The notes: generated by a model not told the origin, from the sequence alone. Positions 28,789 through 37,553 are shown, counted from the stretch's first letter. The stretch: 37,604 bases of DNA from Gammaproteobacteria bacterium (GCA_011371455.1 DRQN01000140.1:1-37604), one strand, 5' to 3'. Program-made: numbers and translations.

Positions 28789-29562
28789 CTAGCGCCTGAT
28801 TTTGTAACCCTTGCGGAGCAGATACAGGCCAAGCCCGGCAAGCAGAAACAGAAACCCCAGCGACACCGACAGGCTCAACGCCACGCTGGCGTCACCCTGG
28901 CCGAAGAAGCCCCAGCGGAAGCCGTCGATGAGATAAAAGAACGGATTGAAGTGCGAGATCTGCTGCCACACCCCGGGCAGGGAATGGATGGAATAGAACA
29001 CCCCGCTGAGAAAAGAGAGGGGCAGGATGAAGAAATTCTGAAACCCGGCCAGCTGGTCGTACTTGTCGGCCCAGATGCCGGCGATCACCCCCAGCGCGCC
29101 GAGGGTGGCGCTGCCGATCACCGCGAACACGGCGATGGCCCAGGGGTGCGCCAGGGGCAGGTCGACGAACAACACCGCTACCGCGTACACCGCCAGCGCC
29201 ACCAGCAGGCCGCGCACCACCGCGGCGAGCACGAAGGCAGCGAAGAATTCCAGGCTGGAGAGGGGCGCCAGCAGTACGAACACCAGGTTGCCGGTCATCT
29301 TCGACTGGATCAGGCTGGAGGAGCTGTTGGCGAAGGCGTTCTGGATGATGGACATCATCATCAGGCCGGGGATCAGGAAGGCCGTGTAGCCAATCCCTTC
29401 GTAGACCTCGACGTGGGCCTCCAGCGCCTGGCCGAACACCAGCAGGTACAGCAGCGCCGTGACCATGGGCGTGAGCACCGTCTGCACCGTCACCTTGAGG
29501 AAACGCCGCACCTCCTTGGCGAACAGGGTGTAAAAACCGCGGACATTGAAGCCGGCGCTCAT
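28789..29562 (-). CDS. ABC-2 type transporter permease (YadH-like)
   Basis: This encodes a 257-residue inner-membrane permease with about six helices, of the ABC-2 type used by exporters. NVRGFYTLFAKEVRRFLKV at the N-terminus, the FLIPGLMMMSIIQNAFANSSSSLIQSK region and FNPFFYLIDGFRWGFFG match the YadH group. The substrate is unknown. GGAGG precedes the ATG, and it overlaps the ATPase gene by four bases (ATGA). Most likely it forms an exporter with the preceding gene. Confidence 0.92.
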   Translation of the reverse strand: MSAGFNVRGFYTLFAKEVRRFLKVTVQTVLTPMVTALLYLLVFGQALEAHVEVYEGIGYTAFLIPGLMMMSIIQNAFANSSSSLIQSKMTGNLVFVLLAPLSSLEFFAAFVLAAVVRGLLVALAVYAVAVLFVDLPLAHPWAIAVFAVIGSATLGALGVIAGIWADKYDQLAGFQNFFILPLSFLSGVFYSIHSLPGVWQQISHFNPFFYLIDGFRWGFFGQGDASVALSLSVSLGFLFLLAGLGLYLLRKGYKIRR

Positions 29563-30482
29563 GCGTCCTCCCCCGATTGGCCGGTGAGGCGCAGAAAGAC
29601 CTCTTCCAGGCCCACTTCCTCGGTGCTCAGATCCACCACCGTGAGACCCGCCGCCTGCAGCGCCGCCAGTACCCCGCCGATGGTGTCGCGCTCGCGGTGC
29701 AGGCGGAAGGTGAGGCAGTTGTCATCGGCGCTGGTCAGCAGCGGCGCCAGCGCCTCCGGCAGCTGAAAGGTCGTGCGGTCCACGGTGATGTGCAGGGTGC
29801 GCCAGGGGTAGCGCGCCAGCAGGTTCTGCTTGCTGTCCCGCGTCACCAGTTCGCCATGATTGAGAATGGCGATCTCGTCGCACAGGGACTCGGCCTCTTC
29901 CAGATAGTGGGTAGTGAGCAGGATGGTGTGGCCCTCGCGGTGCAGGCGGCGGGCGAAGCGCCACAGGGACTGACGCAGCTCCACGTCGACGCCGGCGGTG
30001 GGCTCGTCCAGCACCACCACCTCGGGCCGGTGCACCAGGGCCTGGGCGATGAGCACGCGGCGCTTCATGCCGCCGGAGAGTTCCTGCAGATTGGCATCGG
30101 CCTTGTCCGCCAGGGACAGGGTCTCCAGCAGCTCCTCGATCCAGGCCTCGTTGCCGCGCCCCAGGCCGAAGTAGCCCGATTGCAGGCGCAGCACCTCGCG
30201 CACGGAAAAGAACGGGTCGTAGACCAGCTCCTGCGGCACCACGCCGAGGGCGCGCCGCGACTGGCGCCAGGCCGACACCACGTCGTGACCCATGACGCTG
30301 ATGGCACCCGCATCGGCCCGCGCCAGACCGGCCATGATGCTGATCAATGTGGATTTGCCGGCGCCGTTGGGGCCCAGCAGGCCAAAGAAGGCGCCCCGTG
30401 GCACCGCCATGGAGATGCCCTTGAGGGCCTGCAGGGACGCAAAGCGCTTGTGTACCTGCTGAATGGAAATGGCGGTGCTCAT
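29559..30482 (-). CDS. ABC transporter ATP-binding protein (YadG-like)
   Basis: This encodes a 307-residue cytoplasmic ATPase. The Walker A motif GPNGAGKST is at 37-45, the signature is LSGGMKRR, Walker B and D-loop are VVLDEPTAGVD, and the switch histidine is in LLTTHYLEEAE. The C-terminal 80 residues form the regulatory extension common in ABC-2 exporters. It begins 41 bases after the mlaB end, so it is probably transcribed with the mla genes. In E. coli yadGH is elsewhere. Confidence 0.93.
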   Translation of the reverse strand: MSTAISIQQVHKRFASLQALKGISMAVPRGAFFGLLGPNGAGKSTLISIMAGLARADAGAISVMGHDVVSAWRQSRRALGVVPQELVYDPFFSVREVLRLQSGYFGLGRGNEAWIEELLETLSLADKADANLQELSGGMKRRVLIAQALVHRPEVVVLDEPTAGVDVELRQSLWRFARRLHREGHTILLTTHYLEEAESLCDEIAILNHGELVTRDSKQNLLARYPWRTLHITVDRTTFQLPEALAPLLTSADDNCLTFRLHRERDTIGGVLAALQAAGLTVVDLSTEEVGLEEVFLRLTGQSGEDA

Positions 30483-30523
30483 GGGAATCTCTGTCGAAGC
30501 GGGCGGACGCCCGGGCAGGACGG

Positions 30524-30826
30524 CTACGGCTCGAGCGGCAACAGTTCATCGACGCCGCTGACCCGCGCCAGCGCCAGCAACTGGGCCGGCACATGGATAA
30601 AGGCGATGCGGCGCCCGCGGCGCCGCGCCTCGCGCAGCCAGTCGACCAGCAGGGCGAGGCCGGCGCTGTCGGCACGGGTGACGTCCGCCAGGCTTACCCG
30701 CACCTCGCCGGGCTCGCGGAACAACTCGCCGCCACGCCCCGCCAGCGCCGGCACGCTGCCGAAATTCAGCTCGCCTGCGAGCCGGTAATGGCCGGGCGAG
30801 GCTGCTTCGAGGCGCGCCTCAGTCAC
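30524..30826 (-). CDS. mlaB: STAS-domain protein MlaB
   Basis: This encodes a 100-residue STAS protein expected to bind MlaF and stabilise the MlaFEDB complex. RLAGELNFGSVPAL is the first strand and helix, and DVTRADSAGLALLVDWLREA contains the conserved DSAG-type loop. I chose the GTG at 30826, whose codon overlaps the end of mlaC by eight bases and which fits family length. A longer frame from 30883 is possible but lies deep in mlaC. Confidence 0.88.
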   Translation of the reverse strand: MTEARLEAASPGHYRLAGELNFGSVPALAGRGGELFREPGEVRVSLADVTRADSAGLALLVDWLREARRRGRRIAFIHVPAQLLALARVSGVDELLPLEP

Positions 30827-31460
30827 GCCTCGCCTGCTGGTTGCGCTCAGCGAGGCTGGCGATGAGCCTGGGCAGGCCACCACTGCGGATCTCCTTGGAG
30901 AAGGCGCTGCGGTAATTGGTCACCAGGCTGACGCCATCGATGTTCACGTCGTACACCAGCCACTCGCCATCCTTGGTGCGGTACATCTTGTAATTGATGG
31001 GAATGGGGAAACCGGAATCCACCTCCACCTCGGTGCGCACCGTGACCTCGGTGGCGTCCTTCTTGGCGCGCAGGGGCAGGAATTCGATCTTCTGGTCGTA
31101 ATTGTCATTCAGGGCCGCGGCATAGGTGCGCACCAGCAGGGTGCGAAACTCCTTCACGAACTGTTCGCGCTCGGCCGGGGTGGCCTTGCGCCAGTGCTTG
31201 CCCAGCACCCAGCTGGACATGCGGCGGAAATCGAAATGCGGCAGCACGATCTCGTCGACGATCTCATACAGCCGCTGGGGGTCCTTCTCGATCTCCGCCT
31301 GCTCGGCCCTGAGGGCCTTGAGGATCCGGTCGGTGGTCTCTATCACCAGCTGCTGCGGCGACTGTTCCACCTTCGCCGCCACCAGCGACGGCAGCCCCAG
31401 CAACAGCAGACCCAACATCAACACCCGGCCCGCAGACCGCCAACCCGTTCCTCGCATCAT
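30819..31460 (-). CDS. mlaC: Periplasmic phospholipid shuttle MlaC (Ttg2D)
   Basis: This encodes a 213-residue periplasmic lipid carrier with a signal peptide (cleavage near residue 29, after LVAA). The MlaC fold shows as LYEIVDEIVLPHFDFRRMSSWVLGKHWRKATPAEREQF-type helices, followed by the beta sheet VEVDSGFPIPINYKMYRTKDGEWLVYDVNIDGVSLVTNYRSAF, in segments. It moves phospholipid between the outer membrane and MlaD. The start overlaps the stop of the TolC-family gene (ATGA). Confidence 0.94.
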   Translation of the reverse strand: MMRGTGWRSAGRVLMLGLLLLGLPSLVAAKVEQSPQQLVIETTDRILKALRAEQAEIEKDPQRLYEIVDEIVLPHFDFRRMSSWVLGKHWRKATPAEREQFVKEFRTLLVRTYAAALNDNYDQKIEFLPLRAKKDATEVTVRTEVEVDSGFPIPINYKMYRTKDGEWLVYDVNIDGVSLVTNYRSAFSKEIRSGGLPRLIASLAERNQQARRD

Positions 31461-32824
31461 GGAATATCCCCTGTCACCACCCGCAGGCGCTCGACATGCA
31501 TGTTGTAAGCGTTCACCACCCGGAGGTAGTCCCCGTAGGCCGCCACATAACCCTGAAAGGCCGCCACCAGCCGGTCGGTTTCCTCTATCCCGGCCTCGAA
31601 ATCCGCATAGGTGCTGATCAGCCAGCGGCGCCCCGAGCGGCTGCCCTCATATAGCTGCTGCACCATCTCATGATGGCTGTGCACCGCGTGGTACTGCTCG
31701 GCAACCTGAAAGGGAATGCCCATGCGCGCCTGGTCGCGCAGCGCCAGGGTGGCATCCAGCTCGGCCTTGGCCTGCGCCACCTGCGCCGGCTGGCGGCCGC
31801 TGTCCCAGTCCCACTTGAGGCCGATCACCGGGGTCATGCCGGCGAAGTAAAAGGGATCGTAAATACTCACGTCGGTGAAGTCGCGGCGCCCCGGGGCGTA
31901 GGAAATGGAGCCCGCCACGCCGGCATAGATATTGGGCAGGGACTCGCTGCGCTTGGCCAGCATGAACTCCCGGCGCGCATCCAGGCCCGCCGCCAGCTGG
32001 CGCACCTCGGGCCGCTGCGTCATGGCCTTGGCGGTCAGTTCCTTCAGGCTGCCCTCCGGCAGGGGCAGGGGCTTGAGGCGCTTGTCCGCCACCTGCACCT
32101 CGCTGTTCGGCCCCAGCCCGGTGAGGATGCGCAGGCCTTCCAGGGCGGTGCGCTCATAGCCTTGCGCCTCGGCCTGGTAGCGCTGCACCAGCGCCACGCC
32201 GGTCTTCAGGGCGAACAGGTTGGACTGCTTGGCGTCGCCCTCCCCCTTGTCCAGCCAGTCCTGCAGCAGGTCGAGCGCCGCCTGTAACTTGTCGTGCATG
32301 TCATCGAGCAGGCGGCGGGTGTCGCGCGCCGCCAGATAGCCGTAATAGGCCTTGGCGACGTCCATGCGCGTCTGCGCGCGCGCCAGGCGGACATCGCCTC
32401 GCTTGACCTGGATATTGCCCGCCGCGGCCTTGGAATAGTGGGTGATCTTGCCGAAGGTGTGCAGCGGCTTGATGAGCCTGGCCTCGAGGTAATACCACGG
32501 CGACAGGCCGTTGATGTCGAAGGCGTCGGAGGGAATGCCGATGCTTTTGGTGCCGTCCGTGTTGGTGGTCTCGAAGATACCGCCGCGCACCTTGGGCGCG
32601 AAACCGAGGAAGGTGTTCAAATCCAGGGCCCAGCCACCGGCACCGCGCACCTCGCGCAGCTGGGCGCGCGCGCGGTCCACGTGGTACTCCTTCTCGGCGA
32701 TGCGCGGATCCACCGCCAGGGCGCGATCGACCGCCTGTTGCAGGTCCAGCACCACGGTCTCGGCCTGGGCCCGGGGCAGGGGCAGCAGGACGAGCAGCAG
32801 CAGAAGGGTCAGGCGGGATCTCAT
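31457..32824 (-). CDS. TolC-family outer-membrane protein within the mla operon
   Basis: This encodes a 455-residue protein with a signal peptide ending near residue 21 (PRAQA). Two repeated long helical regions, rich in Ala/Leu/Gln with heptad spacing (ARAQTRMDVAKAYYGYLAARDT; the AELDATLALRDQARMG region), alternate with beta segments. This is the layout of TolC-like outer-membrane channel proteins, which form trimers with a periplasmic tunnel. It lies one base after mlaD and overlaps mlaC by four bases, so it is translated as part of the mla set. In E. coli the set has no such gene; the outer-membrane partner MlaA is encoded elsewhere. A role as outer-membrane partner for lipid transport is inference. 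Confidence 0.9.
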   Translation of the reverse strand: MRSRLTLLLLLVLLPLPRAQAETVVLDLQQAVDRALAVDPRIAEKEYHVDRARAQLREVRGAGGWALDLNTFLGFAPKVRGGIFETTNTDGTKSIGIPSDAFDINGLSPWYYLEARLIKPLHTFGKITHYSKAAAGNIQVKRGDVRLARAQTRMDVAKAYYGYLAARDTRRLLDDMHDKLQAALDLLQDWLDKGEGDAKQSNLFALKTGVALVQRYQAEAQGYERTALEGLRILTGLGPNSEVQVADKRLKPLPLPEGSLKELTAKAMTQRPEVRQLAAGLDARREFMLAKRSESLPNIYAGVAGSISYAPGRRDFTDVSIYDPFYFAGMTPVIGLKWDWDSGRQPAQVAQAKAELDATLALRDQARMGIPFQVAEQYHAVHSHHEMVQQLYEGSRSGRRWLISTYADFEAGIEETDRLVAAFQGYVAAYGDYLRVVNAYNMHVERLRVVTGDIP

Positions 32825-32825
32825 G

Positions 32826-33287
32826 TCACTTGTCCGCCTGACTGACCAGGAACTGGCCGATGAGCTGCTCCAGGATCACGGCCGACTGGGTCAGCTGGAT
32901 GCGGTCGCCATCGCGCAGATAGGTTTCCGCACCACCGGCCTCCAGGCCGATGTATTGCTCGCCGAGCAGGCCGGCGGTGAAAATGCTGGCCGAGGTGTCT
33001 TCCGGCAGGTTGTCGTAGCGCGGGTCGATGCTCATGGTCACCACCGCCTCGTAGATCTCCTTGTCGAAGCCGATCTTCGACACCCGCCCCACCACCACCC
33101 CGGCCATGGTCACCGGCGAGCGCACCTTGAGGCCGCCGATGTTCTCGAAACGGGCGGTGATGGCATAGCCCTCCTCGCCGCTGAAGGCGCGGATGTTGCT
33201 CACCTTCATGGCCAGCATCAGCAATGCCGCCATGCCGGCGATGACGAACAGGCCCACCCAGATCTGCACACTGCGTGATTGCATCAT
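32826..33287 (-). CDS. mlaD: MCE-domain substrate-binding protein MlaD
   Basis: This encodes a 153-residue inner-membrane-anchored protein with one N-terminal helix (IWVGLFVIAGMAALLMLAMKV) and an MCE domain (about 38-115; FENIGGLKVRSPVTMAGVVVGRV, and TAGLLGEQYIGLE). MlaD forms a hexamer passing phospholipid to or from MlaFE. The last segment is short, as in E. coli MlaD (183). It starts 15 bases after mlaE. Confidence 0.95.
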   Translation of the reverse strand: MMQSRSVQIWVGLFVIAGMAALLMLAMKVSNIRAFSGEEGYAITARFENIGGLKVRSPVTMAGVVVGRVSKIGFDKEIYEAVVTMSIDPRYDNLPEDTSASIFTAGLLGEQYIGLEAGGAETYLRDGDRIQLTQSAVILEQLIGQFLVSQADK

Positions 33288-33302
33288 TTGTCCATTCCCA
33301 AG

Positions 33303-34085
33303 TTATTCGTCCCCAAACATCAACGCGGTCAAGACGAAATCCAGCCCCAGCACCGCCAGCGAGGCGTGCACCACGGTACGCGTGGTGGCGCGGCTCACGC
33401 CCTCGGAGGTGGGCACCGCGTCATAGCCCTCGAACACCGCGATCCAGGTCACCACGAGGCCGAACACCATGCTCTTGATGACGCCATTGGCGATGTCCTC
33501 GTAGAGGTCCACCTTGGCCTGCATCTGCGACCAGAAGGCGCCCTCGTCCACGCCCAGCAGGCCCACGGCGACGAAGTGGCCACCGAGAATACCCACCGCG
33601 CTGAAGATGGCCGCCAGCAGCGGCATGGCGATGATACCGCCCAGCAGGCGCGGCGCCACCACCCGGTGCAGCGGATTCACCGCCATCATTTCCATCGCCG
33701 ACAGCTGTTCGGTGGCCTTCATCAGGCCGATCTCGGCGGTCAGCGCCGAGCCGGCACGGCCTGCGAACAGCAGCGCCGCCACCACCGGCCCCAGTTCGCG
33801 CACCAGCGACAGCGACACCACCACCCCCAGTGACTCGGTAGCGCCGAAGTCCACCAGCGTATTGTAGCCCTGCAGGGCCAGCACCATGCCAACGAACAGG
33901 CCGGACACGGCGATGATCAACAGGGACAAGACACCGCTGGCATAGATCTGTTTCATCACCAGGCCAAAACGCGGCAGCAGGCCCGGGAAACCCGCCAGCA
34001 CATGCAGCAGGAACAGGTGAGCGCGGCCGATGCGCTCGGTGACCCCCAGGGTGGTTGCACCCAGGCGTTGCAGGAAGCCCGTCAT
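33303..34085 (-). CDS. mlaE: Phospholipid ABC transporter permease MlaE
   Basis: This encodes a 260-residue permease of the MlaE/YrbE family with about five or six helices. The family signature [22 protein letters not shown] is split across 117-140, and [18 protein letters not shown] follows. It pairs with MlaF in the inner membrane. GGAGG is upstream of ATG 34085, which overlaps the mlaF stop (ATGA). The same frame stays open far upstream through mlaF, but that extension is a shadow in the wrong frame. Confidence 0.96.
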   Translation of the reverse strand: MTGFLQRLGATTLGVTERIGRAHLFLLHVLAGFPGLLPRFGLVMKQIYASGVLSLLIIAVSGLFVGMVLALQGYNTLVDFGATESLGVVVSLSLVRELGPVVAALLFAGRAGSALTAEIGLMKATEQLSAMEMMAVNPLHRVVAPRLLGGIIAMPLLAAIFSAVGILGGHFVAVGLLGVDEGAFWSQMQAKVDLYEDIANGVIKSMVFGLVVTWIAVFEGYDAVPTSEGVSRATTRTVVHASLAVLGLDFVLTALMFGDE

Positions 34086-34918
34086 GAACCCTCCGCCAGC
34101 AGGTCGGCGCGGTAATCGGGCGCCGGGTAGTGGAACGGCACCGGGCCGTCGCTCTGTCCCTGCAGGAATTGCTGCACCCAGGGTGAGGTGGACTGCCGCA
34201 ACGACGCCGGCGTGCCGCGCTCCACCACCTGACCCTCGGAAATCACATACACATAATCGGCAATGGACAGGCTTTCCTGCACATCGTGCGAGACCAGCAC
34301 CGAGGTCAGCCCCAGGGCGTCGGTGAGGCGGCGCAGCAGGCTCACCAGCACCCCCAGGGAAATGGGGTCCTGGCCGGTGAAGGGCTCGTCGAACAGCACC
34401 ATCTCCGGGTCCAGGGCGATGGCGCGGGCCAGGGCCACGCGCCGCGCCATGCCGCCGGAGAGCTGCGCCGGCATCAGATCGCGGGCACCGCGCAGGCCCA
34501 CCGCGTGCAGCTTCATCAGCACCAGGTCGCGGATCATGCGCTCCGGCAGGCGAGTGTGCTCGCGCAGCGGAAAGGCGACGTTTTCGAACACCGACAGGTC
34601 GGTGAGCAGCGCGCCGTTCTGGAACAGCATGCCCATGCGCTGGCGCAGGCGGTACAGCGCCTTGCTGCGCAGCCTGGCGACGTTCTGCCCGGCCACCTCC
34701 ACGCTGCCGGCATCGGGACGCAACTGGCCACCGATGAGGCGCAGCAGGGTGGTCTTGCCGGTGCCGCTGGGGCCCATGATGGCGGTCAGCCGGCCACGCG
34801 GGATGTCCATGTCGATGCCGTCGAAGATCACCTGTTCGCCACGCGCATAGCGCAGACCGCGGATGCGCACCCAGGCCTCCGGCAGGGCTTCCGGTGTGGA
34901 ATGCCGTTGCGCGTTCAA
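34082..34918 (-). CDS. mlaF: Phospholipid ABC transporter ATP-binding protein MlaF
   Basis: This encodes a 278-residue ATPase of the Mla transporter. Walker [10 protein letters not shown] is at 49-57, the signature is LSGGMARR, Walker B is [13 protein letters not shown] and the switch is VSHDVQES. The first codon is TTG at 34918, overlapping the stop of the preceding gene (TTGA) but without a binding site. A GTG at 34870 (residue 17) is preceded by GGAGG at five bases and would also give a normal MlaF, so the true start is open. Confidence 0.95.
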   Translation of the reverse strand: MNAQRHSTPEALPEAWVRIRGLRYARGEQVIFDGIDMDIPRGRLTAIMGPSGTGKTTLLRLIGGQLRPDAGSVEVAGQNVARLRSKALYRLRQRMGMLFQNGALLTDLSVFENVAFPLREHTRLPERMIRDLVLMKLHAVGLRGARDLMPAQLSGGMARRVALARAIALDPEMVLFDEPFTGQDPISLGVLVSLLRRLTDALGLTSVLVSHDVQESLSIADYVYVISEGQVVERGTPASLRQSTSPWVQQFLQGQSDGPVPFHYPAPDYRADLLAEGS

Positions 34919-35628
34919 CGCAGTGTCTCGGCGGCGGGCAGCATGTCGGCAATCATCATCGTTACTCGCAGGGCCTCGATATCCGGGGCCTCACCCTCCA
35001 GCATCAATAAAACGGTGTCGCTATCGACACCGAAACTCAAACAATTCTCCACCACCTCGCGCCACTGGCGCGGCGTGCGCACGGTGGCATCGGTGCGCGC
35101 CAGCGCCAGCGCACCCGGCATCCAGCGCGGCGCCCCCTGGCCGACACACCAGGGCAGGTCGATGCCGCAATCCAGCAAGCGTTGCCGGCCCGCCTCGCTG
35201 GGCACCAGCCCCGGCGGCAGGATCACCGCCACCGGCGCCAGCCGCTGCGCCCGTTGCAGGGACAATACCAGTTGCGCCAGATCGGCATCGCAGTGCGCGG
35301 GGCGCAGCAGGATACCACCAATCTGCGCCGCCAGCGGCGCCACCAGTGCCTGGAACTGCGTCCAGCCGGTACGCAGGTCGGCCACTTCGAGGAAAAACCG
35401 GAATGCCTCATCGGTGTCTTCCTGCCAGCGTTCGACTTCCAGCGCATCCACCGTCGGCCAGTAATCCGCCGGCACCACCACGGCGCGAAACTCGTTGCTG
35501 TAGTAGGACAGCTGCCAGTCCGCCGGCAGGCCCTCGGGATAGAAATTGTCCACCCAGGCCCGGTGTCGCCAACCGCGTGCAGCCACCAAAAATGCCCCGC
35601 CATCGCCGTGCGACCGCTTTACCGCCAT
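34915..35628 (-). CDS. DUF72-like protein upstream of mlaF
   Basis: This encodes a 237-residue soluble protein. The N-terminal [23 protein letters not shown] resembles the start of DUF72 (YecE) TIM-barrel proteins, with FYP, LP, W and YYS in the same order, and the rest has a barrel-like strand/helix alternation. The second half (about 175-237), with [34 protein letters not shown], looks like a separate small domain. The function of DUF72 proteins is unknown. AGGGGAAT precedes the ATG, and the stop overlaps the mlaF start, so it is the first gene of the mla operon here. Confidence 0.72.
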   Translation of the reverse strand: MAVKRSHGDGGAFLVAARGWRHRAWVDNFYPEGLPADWQLSYYSNEFRAVVVPADYWPTVDALEVERWQEDTDEAFRFFLEVADLRTGWTQFQALVAPLAAQIGGILLRPAHCDADLAQLVLSLQRAQRLAPVAVILPPGLVPSEAGRQRLLDCGIDLPWCVGQGAPRWMPGALALARTDATVRTPRQWREVVENCLSFGVDSDTVLLMLEGEAPDIEALRVTMMIADMLPAAETLR

Positions 35629-35720
35629 GATTCCCCTGTCTTGACCGACTTGCTTTTTGTTGGCGCCACATACTGTGACATTCCGGCGCAGAATAAAACA
35701 GGTAATACTGCCTCAACATG

Positions 35721-35746
35721 GTATCCAAATGTATCCGGAGGTATCC
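35721..35746. repeat. Three GTATCC boxes at 10-base spacing
   Basis: GTATCC occurs at 35721, 35731 and 35741, exactly one helical turn apart, in the 127-base gap upstream of the DUF72-like gene and just past the metallopeptidase stop. Phased hexamers of this kind can be binding sites for a multimeric regulator; no regulator is suggested by the neighbours. Confidence 0.45.
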
Positions 35747-35755
35747 GCGGTCGTC

Positions 35756-36538
35756 TCATTCAATCCAGTAGATCTCACGCGCCGTCTGCGGGCCGATCAG
35801 CGCCTGGGCAAGGCTGCGCGCCTGCACCGCCTCGCCCGGCGCAACCGGTATGCGTCCGGCCATGATCTCCGCCAGCTTCTGTGGCAACAGCGGCTGGCGG
35901 TCCGGTTCGGCATAGCCGGTGGGGTAGATGGGCAGGTTCGTGGCCGGGTCGTACTTGTCCGTGGCACCCACCGTGTGCAACAGCTCGTGGGCAATGACCA
36001 GCCGGTTGGTGCCGGCCATGCGCCTCGTTGCGAACAGGTTGACCATGCCCAGCAGGCCCTTCTGCAGGCCCAGCGAATGGCGCAGCCTTGGCTGAGCCTG
36101 GGGGTCGAAGTACAGCAGGAACATCTGGATGTCCGCCGGCGGACCCGCTTCGCGCGCCACGCGCCAGGCCCAGTAACGGATCTTCAGGCTCCACACCACG
36201 TTACCGAGGATGCCGGGCTGCAGCGGCGGCTGCGGTGGCAGCTCCTCCAACACCGGCCCCATCACCAGTTCGAAGGGCTGTCCCAGGGACAGCTGGTAAA
36301 AACCGGCCTCCTCATCGAAGAACGACTCGATATCGGCAAAGCTGTCCCGGTCGAGACGGCGGATATAATCCGCCGCGGCCTGGCTGCCATCACCATTGAT
36401 GGGGTAGAGGGCCACCACCAGCGGCCGGTCCCAGTCCGTGGTGCGCAGCCAGGTGAGCAGGTTGCTGGCCGCCACCGCAAACAGGATCAGCAGCAAAAAC
36501 AGAATCCGCAACAGGCGGAACTGCCCGCCCGCGCTCAT
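35756..36538 (-). CDS. Membrane-anchored putative zinc metallopeptidase with metzincin-like motif
   Basis: This encodes a 260-residue protein with an N-terminal membrane helix (about 9-28) and an external domain. The zinc-binding motif HELLHTVGATD is at 184-194: H184, catalytic E185, H188, then G191 and D194 in the HExxHxxGxxD pattern of metzincins that use aspartate as third ligand. M226 in AEIMAGRI, 32 residues later, could be the Met-turn. I do not recognise a named family. The last 35 residues contain AREIYWIE. It overlaps the DUF2905 gene by four bases and so belongs to the rpiA side of the locus. Its substrate is unknown. Confidence 0.75.
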   Translation of the reverse strand: MSAGGQFRLLRILFLLLILFAVAASNLLTWLRTTDWDRPLVVALYPINGDGSQAAADYIRRLDRDSFADIESFFDEEAGFYQLSLGQPFELVMGPVLEELPPQPPLQPGILGNVVWSLKIRYWAWRVAREAGPPADIQMFLLYFDPQAQPRLRHSLGLQKGLLGMVNLFATRRMAGTNRLVIAHELLHTVGATDKYDPATNLPIYPTGYAEPDRQPLLPQKLAEIMAGRIPVAPGEAVQARSLAQALIGPQTAREIYWIE

Positions 36539-36741
36539 TTACGCAGCAACCACAGCAGCAGGGAAAGCACCAGGCTGATGATGATCGAGGTGGTCAGCGG
36601 AAAATAAAAGCGCGCATTGCCCCGCTCGATGACGATATCACCGGGCAGGCGTCCAAGCCCCAGCTTCATCAGCCAGGGCCACAGCAGACCCACGGCAAGA
36701 AAGAAGATGCCCAGGCCGATGAACAGGCGCGGAAGACTCAT
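36535..36741 (-). CDS. DUF2905 small membrane protein
   Basis: This encodes a 68-residue protein with two membrane helices (about 5-24 and 47-66) separated by the conserved LGRLPGDIVIERGNARFYFPL loop, which defines DUF2905. The function is unknown. It starts 48 bases after the rpiA stop and overlaps the metallopeptidase gene, so the three are probably co-transcribed. Confidence 0.92.
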   Translation of the reverse strand: MSLPRLFIGLGIFFLAVGLLWPWLMKLGLGRLPGDIVIERGNARFYFPLTTSIIISLVLSLLLWLLRK

Positions 36742-36789
36742 TGCCGTGAACGGCCCGCTCGCAGGGCCGCGGGGGGCGGCGATGCGCCG

Positions 36790-37446
36790 TCAGGTGAGGG
36801 TCTTGACGCCATCCGGGGTACCCAGCAGCAGCACGTCCGCCGGGCGCATGGCGAACAGGCCGTTGGTGACGATGCCGACGATGTTGTTGAGCTGCTGCTC
36901 CATCTCCACCGGGTTCATGATCCGCAGGCCGTGCACGTCGAGGATCACGTTGCCGTTGTCGGTGACGAAGCCTTCACGATAGGCCGGCTGGCCGCCCAGC
37001 TTGACCAACTCGCGCGCCACGTAGCTGCGCGCCATGGGGATCACTTCGATGGGCAGCGGAAATTCGCCCATGATGTCCACCAGCTTGGATTCGTCGGCGA
37101 TGCAGACGAACTTCTCCGCCACCGCGGCGACGATCTTCTCGCGCGTCAGCGCCCCGCCACCGCCCTTCATCAGGTGCAGGTACTTGTTGGACTCGTCGGC
37201 GCCATCCACGTAGACGTCGATGGTGCTGACCATGTTGAGGTCTTCCACCGGGATGCCGTGGCCCTTGAGGCGCGCGGCGGAGGCCTCGGAGCTGGCCACG
37301 GTGGTCTCGATCTGGCCCTTGATCCTGGCCAGCTCATCGATGAAATAGTTGGCCGTGCTGCCGGTACCCACGCCGACGATCATGCCGGGCTCGATGTAAT
37401 CGATGGCGGCCTTGGCCACCGCCTGCTTCATTTCGTCTTGATTCAT
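36790..37446 (-). CDS. rpiA: Ribose-5-phosphate isomerase A
   Basis: This encodes a 218-residue enzyme interconverting ribose 5-phosphate and ribulose 5-phosphate in the pentose phosphate pathway, which also feeds PRPP for histidine synthesis. [13 protein letters not shown] (25-37) binds phosphate; DGADE (81-85) and [12 protein letters not shown] (93-104) hold the catalytic D81, D84, K94 and E103. The length matches E. coli RpiA (219). ATG 37446 has GGGAAG six to seven bases upstream; in-frame ATGs at 37467 and 37476 would add a short polar leader. Confidence 0.97.
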   Translation of the reverse strand: MNQDEMKQAVAKAAIDYIEPGMIVGVGTGSTANYFIDELARIKGQIETTVASSEASAARLKGHGIPVEDLNMVSTIDVYVDGADESNKYLHLMKGGGGALTREKIVAAVAEKFVCIADESKLVDIMGEFPLPIEVIPMARSYVARELVKLGGQPAYREGFVTDNGNVILDVHGLRIMNPVEMEQQLNNIVGIVTNGLFAMRPADVLLLGTPDGVKTLT

Positions 37447-37490
37447 TTTCTGCTTCCCGTTTTCCATTTTGTCCACTCAGGGCTGGCGGC

Positions 37491-37496
37491 AGTATA
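37491..37496 (-). promoter_or_regulatory. Possible -10 box for rpiA
   Basis: On the minus strand the hexamer reads TATACT, 44 bases upstream of the rpiA ATG, in the gap between the divergent rpiA and ilvA starts. No good -35 hexamer stands at the right distance, so this is a weak call. Confidence 0.35.
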
Positions 37497-37553
37497 CCGC
37501 AAGCACCGCGCCCTGCGCCTGACAGGCGCGCGTCGAGCTGATACCGTTGCGGC

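Noticed and set aside
33303-34952. Apparent fusion protein of 549 codons ending in MlaE
   Set aside because: The first 289 codons are an out-of-frame reading of mlaF with an Arg/Pro/Ala-rich product. mlaE has its own ATG with GGAGG at 34085.
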